Under the pieces are notes generated by a model. It had not been told where the DNA came from. It did no database searches and saw only the letters and a program-made list of their open reading frames with translations. The translations under genes were made by a program, and so were the position numbers. From Dromaius novaehollandiae (lineage: Eukaryota > Chordata > Aves > Casuariiformes > Dromaiidae): a stretch of 64,000 nt of DNA. Below are positions 1 to 12,400 of the stretch, in pieces; position 1 is the stretch's first letter; each line of letters begins with the position of its first letter. The stretch is from contig NC_088102.1 in NCBI RefSeq assembly GCF_036370855.1, positions 67,961,601 through 68,025,600 on the forward strand, given 5' to 3'.

Positions 1-554
1 TTCATTCTGTAAATGGATATCAGAGTAAGAAATAAAACTGTTTTGAAAATAATATACCTGAAGTCTTATCACCTTTCACTACTGCAGAGTAGAGATGGGT
101 TCAAGCTACAGGTTTTGCTCCATATCAAATCGTTCTCAAGGATCAGGACTTTTGAGATCCAGGCCTTGAAACAGCCTTTTATAGATCTAGAGGTGGTTGG
201 AAACGTAACTCATTAACACAGTATGACTCTTTGCCCCACTTTAGTGGCTAATGTCTCTGAGCTAACCAGCGAAGAGTCTCATTTTTCTGCATTCTGAAAT
301 CTTGGGCTCAGTCTTTGCTGGCAATTCCAAGTGGGGATCATAACTACATGAGGTTGAGGCCTGTCTCTAAATTTTCCTGAAGCTGCTGGAATTCAGACCC
401 CGAGTTTTGCATTAGTGCCATTATTAGTTAAGACAAGTGTTAGGAATAGAAAAAAAAAAAAAAAAAGAAAAGGAGAAAACAACAGAGTGCAACTCATCAA
501 TATTCTGTAATAAATGCCTCTTCCTTGTTAGTGCAGTCAGGTTCACAACAGTAC
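1..554. other. Intron of the ovomucin-type gene at the left edge
   Basis: No exon recognised. The expected next exon (PCPG.C / GGSHI.TFD-like start of VWD2) is not found here, so it should lie further left. A poly-A run sits at about 450-465. Confidence 0.55.
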
Positions 555-672
555 CAGTTTTGGCAAGGGGTGGAGTAAGTCCCTCCAGATGAGTAGACTT
601 TGCCTTGAAACATACATGGGCAGCTGTCTTTGGGGATGCATTTTTTGCCACCGAGGTCATCAAGGATAGTTC
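555..672 (-). CDS. MUC5B: Ovomucin-type gene, exon 8: end of TIL and E-type segment
   Basis: 118 bp, phase 1 to 2. It encodes [20 protein letters not shown], then [19 protein letters not shown] and two bases of a Cys codon before a GTACTG donor. The open frame reads on past this donor to a stop, but other mucins splice at this point (CEQC|VC in human MUC2). The donor is a weak consensus, so the 3' border is less certain. The next exon is outside the window. Confidence 0.82.
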
Positions 673-3600
673 CTGTTCAGACACATTGGCTAATTAATAT
701 TTCTTAGGTGAGTCTGGGAGTACCATGAAGGAAGAATACAGTAAGAAAAAAAAAAAAAGAATCAGAAGTACTTCAGCATTTCTGTAAATGGGTGGAATAG
801 GTCTTAAGGAAAATGACATTCCAGGCCCCTCCCTGCTACAACAAGAGCTAGCATCCAACAGGCTGGATATTCATCTAGACTTGTAACATGGAGGCACCTC
901 ACAAGACATCTTCACCTGTATTCTTACTAACTAGAGACCACCTCTCCTTTTTTTTTCCCACTACACCTGTACCATTTTTTTCTGTCTAGCCCTTAGGTAT
1001 CTGTCCTTTCCCTCCCCTATCCCAGTGTAAGGATCTTGAACCTAGAGAGATCTGGTTCTACCAAGAAGAGAGTTGTTAATTATACCTGAAGAAACAGTTT
1101 ATTCATTGTCTTTAGTGTAAAATGATAAAGAAAATAATTGCTGCTAACTGAAAGGGAACGACCTCCCTATTTGTCCCTTGATGCGTAGGCCTATTAGAAG
1201 AAGCGAACTGCCTTACCAGGAGGACAGAAGCAGCCATCTGTACATGGAGCTTTGCATATCTTGCTCCTCTCTGGGTCAGCGCATGTGTCAGCACAGGAGT
1301 TTCCACATTCCATATACTCCATATTATTTGGACATTCCTGATCTGCAAGAACAAATGGGATGGTAAATCCAAGATGGGATATGTTAATGATTCGTTTGTA
1401 AGTGCTCTAGAATCATTATATCACTACCCAACTCCTTCCTTCTTTCCCCCATATCCTGGTTGCAAAACTTTCTACCCGGACTTGTCACGTTCTTTTAACC
1501 ATTAAAAGAACTTCTTATGGTCACTATTACTTCATCTTTGGGGAAAATAGTACTGCTTGGAAATAGGTTTTCACATTATCATATTAGCTCAAGGATGACC
1601 AAAGTCATGGTACCAGCAAAGGACACTAGAATCATTTATGGAGTCATAATAGCTTGTTTATTGCCTTGAATATCAGCCCTTCCAGCATTAGTCCTCTATC
1701 TAAATCCACAACAGCTGTTTGGAAGAACTTCCTGTAGCCCTCCCCCTGGATTTAGTGTGATTTCCTTCTCAGTAGCTGCAACACAGGAGTACGAACACAT
1801 AGGATAAGATGAGGACAAACATTTGAGACTTCTCAGTGACTCCTTCTGATCCAATAAATGTCACAATTTAAAACAAGACCATTTATGAGTTAATTGCACG
1901 GGGTCAAAAGAAGAAAAAAGTCATAAGGAGGAAGACAAAGGAAGATATGCTAAACAATTCAAATTTAAGGAGCAAAAATCAAGTTGAACTTATAGAAGCT
2001 TTTCTACTAACAATGTTTCTGTCAAAGTGCTCCTATTACCTGATTCACTGTAGTAACAGGGCTCCCAGCTCAGCTCTGCTGGGATCAGGATTTGGCCATA
2101 TATGGCTCACCTGAAAAAAATCTCTAGAGCACTAGCTACTTACAGCAAAGCTCTTTGGTTCTCCATCTCCCAGGGTCTCCCTTCCTGAGGACACAGTCTC
2201 GAGAGTACTGGTTTAAAGTGCTGCATATGCAGGTGGAAACCAAATCAGAGTGAGAAGAATTAACCACACAATGGCACATATCTTCAGCACAGGTGGCTAC
2301 ATAGTCATCAAAAGCAACCACTTCGGGGCAGTTTCCAAAGTGGGACAGAAGTTTCTTACATTTTTTTTTCTGAGGAGAAAAAAAAAAGCATGAAGGAAAA
2401 GAAAAGCAATGATAAACACTTTACCAGCAGTCAGGTTTATATGAAGTTCATCCCAATTTCTGATGACAAGGCCATCATCACAGAATAATTCAGGTTGGAA
2501 GGGACCTCAGGATGTCATCCATTCTAACCTTCTTTCATGAGGCTCTTTTTCTCGGACTGGAATTGTCTGCACTTGTATATTTTCCCACTATGCATTTCTT
2601 TAACACTGTAGTAGCACGTTATTCCAGCTATAAGATCAACTTTTTTTTCTCAGAGTCATGGCTGGACTCCTGACAAATTCATCTCAGTGCATGCTCTGTA
2701 CATAACACTTCTTTCAATACAGTCTCTCCAGGACTGTAGGTCAGTAGGGTTTATACTTCTTGGCCACATATACTTACATATTTACTGCATCTATCATCTT
2801 CCTTCCTAGGATCTCTTCCAGTGTGGTCATCTGGACTCACATCAGCACACTTTTCTGATGGATCCTCTACTTTGTGGAAGTTTCCAAACTGCCTCGGGTG
2901 CATTTTGTACCCTGTAAAAGCCCCAGATGCATCCGAGTAACTGTCAGATCCACAGCAATTCTTTAGATCAGTTAATGGTCTGTGAATATGCATTTAATCT
3001 TTGTGCTATAAGGCAATATGTTCTTCACCAAAGTGCCCTGATCTATCCACAGCATCCATAATATAGAGGATGACAGCCTGATACAACTTTTATCCAGCTA
3101 GAATCAGGCATCTGGCACTCTTGTACCAAGGACTGCTGGCAGCATACACAACAACAACAACAACAAAAAAAAAAAAAAAATCACATGGGACTCTTGACCT
3201 TTCTAGTGCAGCTCATCAGTTTCAGAAATTTTGGTTCTTTACAGGTGCATCTGATCTACACAGTTCTGCATTTGCATGTGTAACAGTCACACAGTTTAGT
3301 TGTTTCTACCATCATAAACTAGAGCGCAGCCTTAGGTGCCGATGTTTCTAATTATCTGGTAATTTACTACTTTTCACTGGCTAGAGGAGATGGGAAGGGA
3401 CAGAAGGAGGAAGACAGGTACACGATATATGCATGCAACCATTACACTAGCAAGAAGGGTACATTTTCCCAAAGCATTTCCAAAAACTTGATTCCAGATT
3501 TGAGAAATCTTTCTGACAAAATGTTTTTTTGAAATTTATACATTCTTATGAAGAGTACGCATGAGTTGCCGTTCTTCTGATTTTAAAAAAGGAGTTTAAT

Positions 3601-6600
3601 AGAGAGATTTCTGACCAGGTCTGTTCTCCTATACTAGCTCAGTCCCTTAACTGGTTGCAGGCCTGCAAGAACGACTTCCCCAAAAGCCTTGTTTTCAGCT
3701 GCTTTCTCACTAACTTTTCTGAAAACAAAAGCCCTCCTAAAGCCTTTTTTTCATTTCACTACAGAGGCAAAACTAATCATACTTGCTACCCAATTGTAAA
3801 ATGATGAAAATGCAAGGAGAACAAATCCACTCATGCTTCATTTGAGACCACAACTTCCTTAAAGTTTATTGCTATCAGTGGGAAACCTGGCAATGGTACT
3901 ACATGACAGCCTTGCAATTAATTTGGATGAAAGAGGTTTAAGACATAGTTGCAAGTTTGCAAACAGCAGAGGATCCGAAATCATCCCAGAAGCACTTAAA
4001 ATGCATCTCTGTTATATGGAAATGTCCATGTATTTCAGAATATCTTTCAGGAAACCTGAAACCCTGCTTAGAGAAAATGGATGTCAGGTTTCATGTCACA
4101 TTATTAATACAATCGTGTTCTACAGGTAACATGCCGTAATCATGGCTTACCGTCCAAAATCAAATCATTCTTCTTACTGCCATCATAGTTCCCACACAGA
4201 CCACATATTTTCTCTTTATATGTTTCTTCTAGGTCCAACTAAGAAACAAAAGCAAAGAGGAAACCCAGCGTTTAAAGTCTTTTTCCCCCTCAACAGCACA
4301 TGTTACTACACAGATCACTGTAGAGAAAGCATTTCTGCTACTGTGCTTTTATCTCTTTCTGGCAGTTTCCTTTTCAGCTATAAATCTGTCATAAAATTTA
4401 CCAGTAGAAAGGCTGAATTTACACAGGAAGATAATTTTCTAACAATTGTTACTCCTACCTACTAAACAGCTAACTGCAGCATGCCGAATACTGGACTAAT
4501 CCTTGGACCACTATCTTCCAGTACACACCTGCTTCCTTCCTCATGCAGAAAACACAGCTCTGCTCTGGGCAGAAGGACAGATACTCAGCTGTGCTGTGAT
4601 GCTGGATGCTGCGAAGAAACAGCTTCTGGTCAACTCTTAGCAGCACCTAATGCTTTCTCTATTGCATTGGCTAAATAGAAAACTATTATATTTCTAGGGT
4701 TGGGCCTGCCCAGCATAACTTGTTCTGCCCATACTATATGCAATAAAGAGCCAGGTTAGCACATTATTGCCTCACTAGATTGAATTAACACACCCCATCA
4801 CTCATGCATGCTTGGGGGCAGTACAGAATTTGCTCAGGTCCATCTGTAAAAGGTGATCCTTTTCCTATGGGTGTGCCTCCCTAAAATTGTGTCCACTCTA
4901 CAGGTGGTGCCTGTAATACTTCAGATATTAATTAGTGCAGGGGGAGAGGGAAGCAAATGCTTGATTAAATCAGAATTGGTACTTGATTGTAGAAGTTGGC
5001 TATAGGCCTTATATTCTGTCTGGCCTTCTATCTACACAAAGTTTCCCAATTTTTTTTCCTCTCTGTTCCATTTCTACCCTCCCTCTGTCTCTCTGTACTG
5101 CAAAACATGACATACCACTCTCATTCATTTAGGTATTGGAAATCTCACCATCCCTGATTGTGGAGAATTACTATTTATACCCAGACATGTAAACAGAGTA
5201 CCACAGGAAATGGTATATTGGGGGTAGATTTATAGAGGGGAACTGCCCCATGGCAATATGCAGTCTTGGAAGGAGAGAGGTCACAGACCAAATTGACCAC
5301 ACAGATTGAATCAGTTTCCCACACAAGATGTAACTAACAAGTCAGGGCTAGGGGAACTAATTGTGCTTCTGCCACTGCTCAGTGCAGGAAGCAGATAACT
5401 ACAGGGATGCTATCCCCAGGGTTGTCAGTGACATCTTTTGTCAGGTAAAATTGCTTGGGGAGACCTAGGAATTGCAATTCCAGTCACCTGCCTCATAAAA
5501 TAATGGAATTGTGTGGTATTGTTAGTGAAACAAACTAGTGTGGTATGTCCCCATCACCTTATGCATACAGTGATAGCCCCTGCCCCCAAACCCCAAATCA
5601 ACATGGTGCCTGTGTGCAGCTCTGCTTTCCACCATTGATGAGGTTCACCAAGAGAAAAACAACTAACTGGCTGTTCATACTAGGAGAGTGTCAGCCCAGT
5701 TCCACTTGAGTGTCAGGCCCAGCTTGGAAGTGACTTGGAAGTAAGCACAGGTGTCCTCAATCAGGATGCTCTTCAAGCTGAAGGGCATGGGGATCCTGGA
5801 AATTGGAGGAAACGAACTTTGACTACATTGAAGCGGGGGAGGGGGGAAAAAGAGCAAGACTCATCAAATCCTTTCAGAGATATGGGGGAAAAAAGATTAA
5901 AGTCAAAAGGAGCCAAATAAGCCATAGGGACCTTCCTTTCAAGGTCAGGCTTGATCCACACAACGCGTTAAGTTTAGGTATGATAACCTTTTCCATTGTG
6001 ACCTTTTACAAACCTTAATCCACAAGACAATGTATTTTCGTCACAAGCGTGTCAATACTACATTAGATGCTCTACTGATACCAATACAGCTATGCTGGTT
6101 TACATGAACTGAGGACCTAACCCATAAGGATATGAGGAGTGAGACCACCCTACTGGGAAACTGTTTCCCACATGAGGACACCGCAGGTTCTCATCATCTC
6201 TCCAGGCTTTTCTTTGGTGCTTGGGAGGTGCAGCGGAATTTTGGTCTGTTCTACTACCCCTGTACAGACGTCACTCAGATCTAGACCACTTTTTTATCTC
6301 ACCAAGGGCTTAAACAGCCAACCTCAGCTTAATTAAGGTAATTAACTGAGTTTCTCAACCTTTCCCACCTTTCTGTGCATTCTCCTTGTTTTACATCAGA
6401 AGAGGGGTAGGCTTTCTGGAAAATCAATGGAAAAGATAGCAGATATATTGCTGCTTTGATTTAGGACACATCTGGGTTTTGCTACTATAATTACAACTAA
6501 GTGATGCTGTTCTGTATTTTGATTTTTTTGGAAGACCGTCAAGAAAAGACAGACCATAATGCTTGCAATTTTCTCAACAAAGTTGTGAGGTTTCTTCCCA

Positions 6601-7055
6601 GAGTCAAAGCTTGCCTGAGCTCTTGATACCTATATGCGGGGAGCAGACCACTGCACCTCTCATGAAGGTTACCCTTAAAATTACACCAAAACTCAGCTAC
6701 CGTTGTCCTTGACCATCCATTTCCTCATGGAGTATTTTTGTCTTTCTGCCTGCAGTTTGCTTTCTGGTTCATTTCAGGTTGAAATTAAAGGTGTGGATTT
6801 TGACTTCTGAAACTTCTGTCCTTCGTAGTTATGTATAAGACTTCATAACCCATGGCAAGCTGTGATCTGTGAAGAAGTGCAATTTCTAGACTTGTCTATC
6901 TAGAAAAAGAAAACTTATTCTAAAAGGACCATCTGTTCCTGAATGGCAACCAACAACAGTAAGCTTAGTACCACAGAAATAATATTATGAGAAAAAAAAA
7001 AGAGTTTCTTCAAAATCAAAATCTTCTATGAATAAAGTGTTGATCTTATCTCTTC

Positions 7056-7098
<43 letters not shown>

Positions 7099-9351
7099 AC
7101 CCCTCCAAATAAAAATGACATTAAGGAAATCTACACCTTATATTTTGTTAGAGTTCCATTAGACATTATACTGCCTTTTGCTAAGGTGTTCCTGTGATTC
7201 CTGGGCATCTACATGCTTCTTGCCTTCTCCACTACTATGGAATGGACTCTGCTCAAAGTGAGCATATCACATGCACCCATATATCCCTCTGCAGGATAAG
7301 GCCCCTTTCTAGACAGACCACTCATAGCTAATATGTAACAATAAAACAACAACACAAGAAAACAGAAGTACAGTTTTTACTCACTGGTTCCCATTCACTG
7401 TGATGCCTGTTTCTTTCACCTCCAAGATAACTCCATCAATGGTGACAGTGAAGTAGATCAAGAGGCTATTCTTGTCACTGCGCCTGATTTGGATGTTAAA
7501 GTCCTGGTAGCTGTCATTGCAGTGTGAAGCAAAGACATATGTGCAGGTTCCAGGGAAAGTGAACTTAACATGGTCAAATGTATGAAAGTGAAAGTTGCCC
7601 CAGGTGGCACATTCGCTCCTGCTGACAGTAGAGACCTGGACTGAAGAAAGAGTCAGAGTGGGAAGGTTAGTGATTCACTCTGCCGGTGCTGGTTTGCAGT
7701 TGAGATCATTGTTGAAAAATGTTAAAGGAGACATTTTCAAAGGCAAAAATACTGCCTCCTGGAAGACACTAGGAAGGAAATTAATCTCACCTAATTTTAG
7801 AAGTCCATGTCAGAGACACCTCCAATCCGAGCAGATCAGCCCAGGCTCCTTTGAATTCAATAGTGAGAAACAGAAGGGATTCAGCTGCCCAACTAGTACA
7901 TCTACCTAGGAAAATGAACCCTGCTCCAAGACTGCCTGTTTCTCTCTATTGTCCGTGAAGGGAGCTGAGGTGTGCCAACTTAGACAGAAACATACATCTA
8001 CACTGTAGTTGTCTAAAGTGGAGAGGAGAAGTTCCTCCTGGGTAATCCCATCCTGACTGCCTAAATTTTATTTCTGCCTTTGAAATCCTACCCCTTAAAA
8101 CCGGCAAGAATTTGGTCCGAAGTCTTCTATCAAGTCTCCTCTAAGAGACATCACAAACCACACGACATTTCAGCAAAAGGGCAGCCACTGATCTCAGCAG
8201 CTGAGCCTGCCATCAGCTTCAGTAGTCAGCTCAGAGCTACTTATTTTTCATTTCAACTAAAACACATGCCTTGGAGTGCTGCATTGCACTTACTGCCTAA
8301 GGCATTGACAGATACTTTAATTGCATAGAAAGCAGTTTTCATACCACTGATTGCACAAAGCCAATATGAATCAAAGAAAGCTACACCTTGAATTAAATAT
8401 GTGCTTGCTCTATTATGCTTTTAGCATCTCTTCTGGGCCCATGTGGAAGAATGGCAAGAAGAAATGGGCAAGTTTCTTTCTGTTGTTGATGTGGCACATT
8501 TAGGAACATCAACCTAGCAAGGTCCATGAGAGATCAAATCAAAACCATTCATATACTCACTGAACTCTAAAATGTTATGAGATATTCATATCTAAGAACC
8601 AGCAGAGGAGCACTGAAAAATTCCAGTCTTGATGTTAGAAATGTGCAACATGAACTATAGCACCAAGTTCTTACAGAAACAGCTTTTTGAAGGGACTGTA
8701 ATTTGCCATAGCTGTTTGCAGCACTAAAGTGAAGTATGGTGATTTAGCACTTTTCTACACAGGAGTGATGGGAAAAGAAAGCTTGGCTTATTCTTTTAAG
8801 GAGAGTTGCTAGAATTACCAAGACAGCAAAAAACACCACAGCAATTGTTAGTGTATTGAGTGACTGGGAAAGGCGTAAGACATTCAAAACCAAACGAGGT
8901 AACAGCATAGCAGAACACAAAAAGTGAGTACTCCTAATTTCATACTGGCCAATTGAGCCTAGCAGGCACTATGCTGACATATTTCCCCTATAAAGAAGAT
9001 AAGTGAAATGTATTAAAAAGGATCAAGAGATTGTACTGTTTAAGATTACCTACTTAGAAAATAAAACAGTTGTTAGATTACCTAGTAGCGCAAAGAAAAA
9101 CACAAAAATACTTAAGTGGCTTAAGTTAAGGATGCATATGTATACTGTTTAACAATATCTGGCATGCCTATAGCTCTTACATGAATATGTTATGTATTTT
9201 CATCTGATAACTCTAGTTGTCAAAAGCAATATGTGAGTAAATAATCTGAGAATTCGATTTTTTTCTTACCTATCTGAACTGGTTCTTTTCCCTTGCAAAA
9301 ACTCCAAATTAGGCAGAAGATCCAAAATGACCTCCTCTTTTTTATTTCCAT
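555..9351 (-). CDS. MUC5B: Ovomucin alpha-subunit / MUC5B-like mucin gene, 5' part (8 exons; continues past left edge)
   Basis: Second gel-forming mucin, same direction as MUC2. Eight exons with matching phases encode about 381 residues: signal peptide, first VWD ([13 protein letters not shown] to CGLCGNYDG), C8, TIL, and the start of the linker to the second VWD. From memory the protein is over 90% identical to the chicken ovomucin alpha-subunit (named MUC5B in chicken), including [19 protein letters not shown] and [11 protein letters not shown]. Ovomucin gives egg white its gel structure. The place just downstream of MUC2 fits the conserved order of the 11p15-type mucin cluster, although there the next gene in mammals is MUC5AC, so the orthology label is less certain than the protein match. 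Confidence 0.9.
1217..1342 (-). CDS. MUC5B: Ovomucin-type gene, exon 7: TIL module
   Basis: 126 bp, phase 1 to 1. It encodes [30 protein letters not shown] and [10 protein letters not shown]. The TIL cysteine pattern follows C8 as in all mucin D assemblies. Splice sites are CTTGCAG and GTAAGG. Confidence 0.95.
2144..2369 (-). CDS. MUC5B: Ovomucin-type gene, exon 6: C8 domain
   Basis: 226 bp, phase 0 to 1; acceptor CTCCTCAG, donor GTAAGT. It opens with nine A (Lys-Lys-Lys) right after the acceptor, then [44 protein letters not shown] and [12 protein letters not shown]. The C8 cysteine spacing is complete. Confidence 0.93.
2477..2535 (-). mobile_element. CR1 LINE fragment (3' end)
   Basis: TTCAGGTTGGAAGGGACCTC and the following GTCATCCATTCTAACC match the conserved antisense 3' end of CR1 elements, the main LINE family of birds and other sauropsids. 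It lies in an ovomucin-type gene intron. Only the conserved tail is clear; how far the element extends to the right is uncertain. Confidence 0.7.
2778..2911 (-). CDS. MUC5B: Ovomucin-type gene, exon 5
   Basis: 134 bp, phase 1 to 0. It encodes [35 protein letters not shown] and DDRCSKY, the stretch between VWD1 and C8. Splice sites are TTTTACAG and GTAAGT. Confidence 0.93.
3150..3180 (+). repeat. (CAA)n followed by poly-A
   Basis: ACAACAACAACAACA followed by 16 A, in an intron of the ovomucin-type gene. A simple repeat, possibly a decayed retroposon tail. Confidence 0.75.
4151..4238 (-). CDS. MUC5B: Ovomucin-type gene, exon 4: CGLCG end of VWD1
   Basis: 88 bp, phase 0 to 1. It encodes [20 protein letters not shown], then [14 protein letters not shown] is the VWD motif resembling a disulfide-isomerase site. 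Splice sites are TTCTTAG and GTAAGC. Confidence 0.95.
5681..5795 (-). CDS. MUC5B: Ovomucin-type gene, exon 3: middle of VWD1
   Basis: 115 bp, phase 2 to 0. It encodes [20 protein letters not shown], then [18 protein letters not shown]. It joins to LDLEETY in the next exon with no gap. Splice sites are TTTCCAG and GTATGA. Confidence 0.93.
7061..7095 (+). repeat. Poly-A run (35 A)
   Basis: Mononucleotide run in intron 2 of the ovomucin-type gene. It could be a retroposon tail, but no element body is recognised next to it. Confidence 0.85.
7385..7640 (-). CDS. MUC5B: Ovomucin-type gene, exon 2: first half of VWD1
   Basis: 256 bp, phase 1 to 2; acceptor TTTCTTCAG, donor GTGAGT. It encodes [40 protein letters not shown] and onward to ITVNGNQ. 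An inner AG (before GAGCGAATG) would also splice, but only the outer one keeps phase 1 from exon 1. VWD1 takes part in N-terminal multimer assembly. Confidence 0.93.
9270..9351 (-). CDS. MUC5B: Ovomucin-type gene, exon 1: start codon and signal peptide
   Basis: 82 bp of coding sequence ending in phase 1 at a GTAAGA donor. [20 protein letters not shown] has a basic N-region and a hydrophobic core, a typical signal peptide, followed by GKEPVQI. The ATG at 9349-9351 has A at -3 and G at +4. An upstream ATG at 9357-9359 has T at -3 and opens only a five-codon frame that overlaps the true start. Confidence 0.92.
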
Positions 9352-9417
9352 CTTGCCATGAAGTGGTAACTCGAAAATCCTTCCAGGGAAGTGTTTTTTT
9401 CTTGGCTTATAGGCAGA

Positions 9418-9425
9418 TTTTTATA
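9418..9425 (-). promoter_or_regulatory. TATA box of the ovomucin-type gene
   Basis: CTATAAAAATC on the minus strand, about 67 bp before the start codon at 9349-9351. With the usual 25-30 bp offset, transcription would start near 9390, leaving a 5' leader of only about 40 bases. A strong TATA box suits a highly expressed, tissue-restricted secretory gene. Confidence 0.7.
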
Positions 9426-12400
9426 GTCCAGGAATTTGGCATGAGAACAGAACATTGATGGCATGGTCCCTGAAAGGTGGAGCTTCATTCATTTTTCTTT
9501 CAGTGATTCATGCTTAGTACCCAGTAAGCTCCTCTCTTTCAGAAACAACAAGTATTTAGTTTTCTCTTGCTTTACATGGGGACAGAGAGCTGTCCTTAGC
9601 TTTTCTCCTTCCTTACAAAGATTTTTTTCCCCTGCTGTGTTGCCTTTTCTTTGGAAACAATTGTTTTTCTTTTTCATAGCATTTTATTAGTAACAAGCAA
9701 TCAGTGCCCTCATTCAAAGCTTTCCTCTGGTTTGCACATCAGGACAGTTCCCCAGCTCAAGGAAAAGTGTTTGTTGCCTCTGCTGGCTTGATGGCTACTT
9801 CTAAGTGTTAGGGCAAAAAATATTGTAAGGTCAGGCATAAATACATGGTTTATTTAGAGCAAAATCTTTTGGCAGGAGGGATATGGGCTTTAACAAGTGA
9901 TTTCAAACTATTTTAAAAAAAGGCCAGAGATTTCCTGCTTCAACAGACCAGAAAGCGTATTAGTCCACACACTGCAAACTTCTCACCTCCACCACACAAA
10001 TGTAATTTGATTGCACCAGTCAGGCATGGGAGGTTAATTTATTCTTTATACACATAGAAACTTTGTTTTTCTCCAAACAGCATTAGGGAGTAGTGCACAA
10101 GACCCACCAAAATGAAAACCATGGCTCATTCCTTCAGTTACACTGCTTCAATGGGGTTGGTTGGAGTTATCAGTGTTTTAATATCCTAGAACACACCCAT
10201 CAAAAATCCAGAGTGCTCAGTCATGAGCCGATGCATGTCCTACTGTAGGACAGTGCCTAGATTTCCTGCCACAGATGTTTTATGTCAGTAATTTTAGGGC
10301 CTTCTTTGGAGATTTACCTGCTTTGAAGGCACGAGCTCACCTAATGCTGTTCTACTTTATCCGAGCTATTGGGGAACCATCTCTGTCACAGACGAAGCCT
10401 CTCACCCAGTCCCAGCAAATCCAACAAACATGCATGACATGTTTCGATACCTTCAATTACTACACGGCCCTTTTGGAATACACTGATGCCAGAATGATTC
10501 CCAGTACTAAGCGAGCACAAATATGGCTTCAAGCAGACTTAGATTTCACCCCTGCTACAAGTCCTTGGCCCCAGTAAGTCCATGGACTCACTGGGAAAGG
10601 TTCATGCCCTTTTATCTGGTTGGCAGATGATAAACCAGTCCTCAAGGACTTGTGCACTGTTTTACCAAACTTTCTGGCATGTACAGAGCTAAGTATTCTG
10701 AAGCTGGCCCACTGATTCTTTTCAGTTGTTCCCCCCAACAGGTTTATGAGCTGTTTAGTAAGTGGCTTTCAGAGGTGCAGGTGCAAATATCTGCCAGAAG
10801 AAGATTTGCTGCTGCTGTTGCTCTTAAGAAAATCCCGCACTAGTGGGTTACAGCATTGTACAGCACATGAAACATGAGTTCATGTTACCCCTTTCCCACT
10901 GTCCGTGCCCCATTAATTCCATTGTCAGTCACACTTGAGGCAGGGCACTATTGGAAGGTAAAGTCTGTTCTTGAAGCCCTGCCATTTTGGCTGGCATACA
11001 GAGCTGACAGACTTTACGGCACCAGTGATGGAAGTAGTAGGTTTCTGCTGCTTTTCCTTTTGATCACAGCTCATCTTCCTCACTCTTTGCCACCCAAACA
11101 ATTATGATGTCAAACAGCAGAATATCTAGTAGATAACCCAGACTATGAGGTTATGATATAGTGGATATTAGGATGACATTAAATCCCATACAGTACAATA
11201 GTAACACTCAGTTTCAGCAGATTTCCATGGTAACACTCAGATTCAGTTTTTGGTTAATGTAGCCTCCTCTTTCAGGCCACAGAACAGTATTAATGGTTGA
11301 TGTAGGGAAGGGCTGTGAAGCCCAGCAGAGAAAGCGTAGAGGTCAGTATCCCACTGACACTGATACAGAAAGGAAGAGTTTAGCTGAGGATAAAGAGGAA
11401 AAGACGAAATCTATTATTTTCCCAAATCCACGTCAGTGGCAAAGTCAAGCGCAGAACTCTGCAGAGATAGAGCTCATCTTTTTAATTACAGTCCTCTTCT
11501 CTTCCCACTCCCACCCAGGAAATCAAGGCATCGGCATCTTTTTCATTCACACAGGTATGAGAGGAGAAAGAAGAACAGGAATCCAGGGGTCTGATTCCTG
11601 AACCTAAAACAAAATCCCTTTATTCCAAGTGGGCAGCACAAAAGCGGCAGGAACCACATATGAACTGCCTCCCAAAGATACCGTTCAGGTTGGAGCAGTC
11701 CCTACCTGACAAAGACCTGGTGAGTCTGATGACCACAACTCTCTCCCATTTGTCTTCCACACGTGGGATGGTTCAGGGGCATGCCAGGGTGGGCAGGAGT
11801 GATGAGCTACAGCAGGATTTCCCCCTGAAAGTCCCAGCTAGCATATATAGGCCTGGGAGGAAAACGAACAACATAAACTATAGTTAAATAAACTAGTTAA
11901 AGCCAAACTAGTTAAACATAAACTAGTTAAAACTACATGTCCAAGGGACAGACAGAATAAAACAGACAATTCATTGAACCTCCTCCTTCTGCTCCTTTCA
12001 GCAGAGAAAGTAACATCAATCATCTGGGATCCTCCCCTGAGAAAAGAGCACATTTGCTACTCAGAGAATGATGAAACCCTGTCCTCTTGGTCTGCACCCT
12101 AACCATTTTCTTACCTCCACTTGTCTCCTCTGTCATTTTGGTCACTCGTTTGCCATTTCTCGGGGAGCAGAGTTCCTGCCAGTCACTAACCAGAACTGCT
12201 GCTTCTGGCTTCTCTGCAGAGAGCACTGGCTGCACTCCTCCGAAATCCCTGGATGCTCTAATCCCCTGAAATGATTTTAGGATTACTGACAGGGGAGGGA
12301 TATTTGCATTCAAATGAAGTTTTTATATTCAATTGTGGCAACACTGGGGTTTGCAGAAGGAAAACACAGCAAGTTTTCAGAACGAAATTCAGATTGACAG

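Noticed and set aside
424..684. 86-codon minus-strand frame across ovomucin-type exon 8
   Set aside because: It is in a different frame from the mucin reading (CIPKDSCPC), which is the one consistent with exon 7.
7385..7613. Shorter form of ovomucin-type exon 2 starting at GAGCGAATG
   Set aside because: The AG before it does not keep the phase from exon 1; the acceptor 27 bases upstream does, and it adds VQVSTVSRS, which fits the remembered chicken protein.
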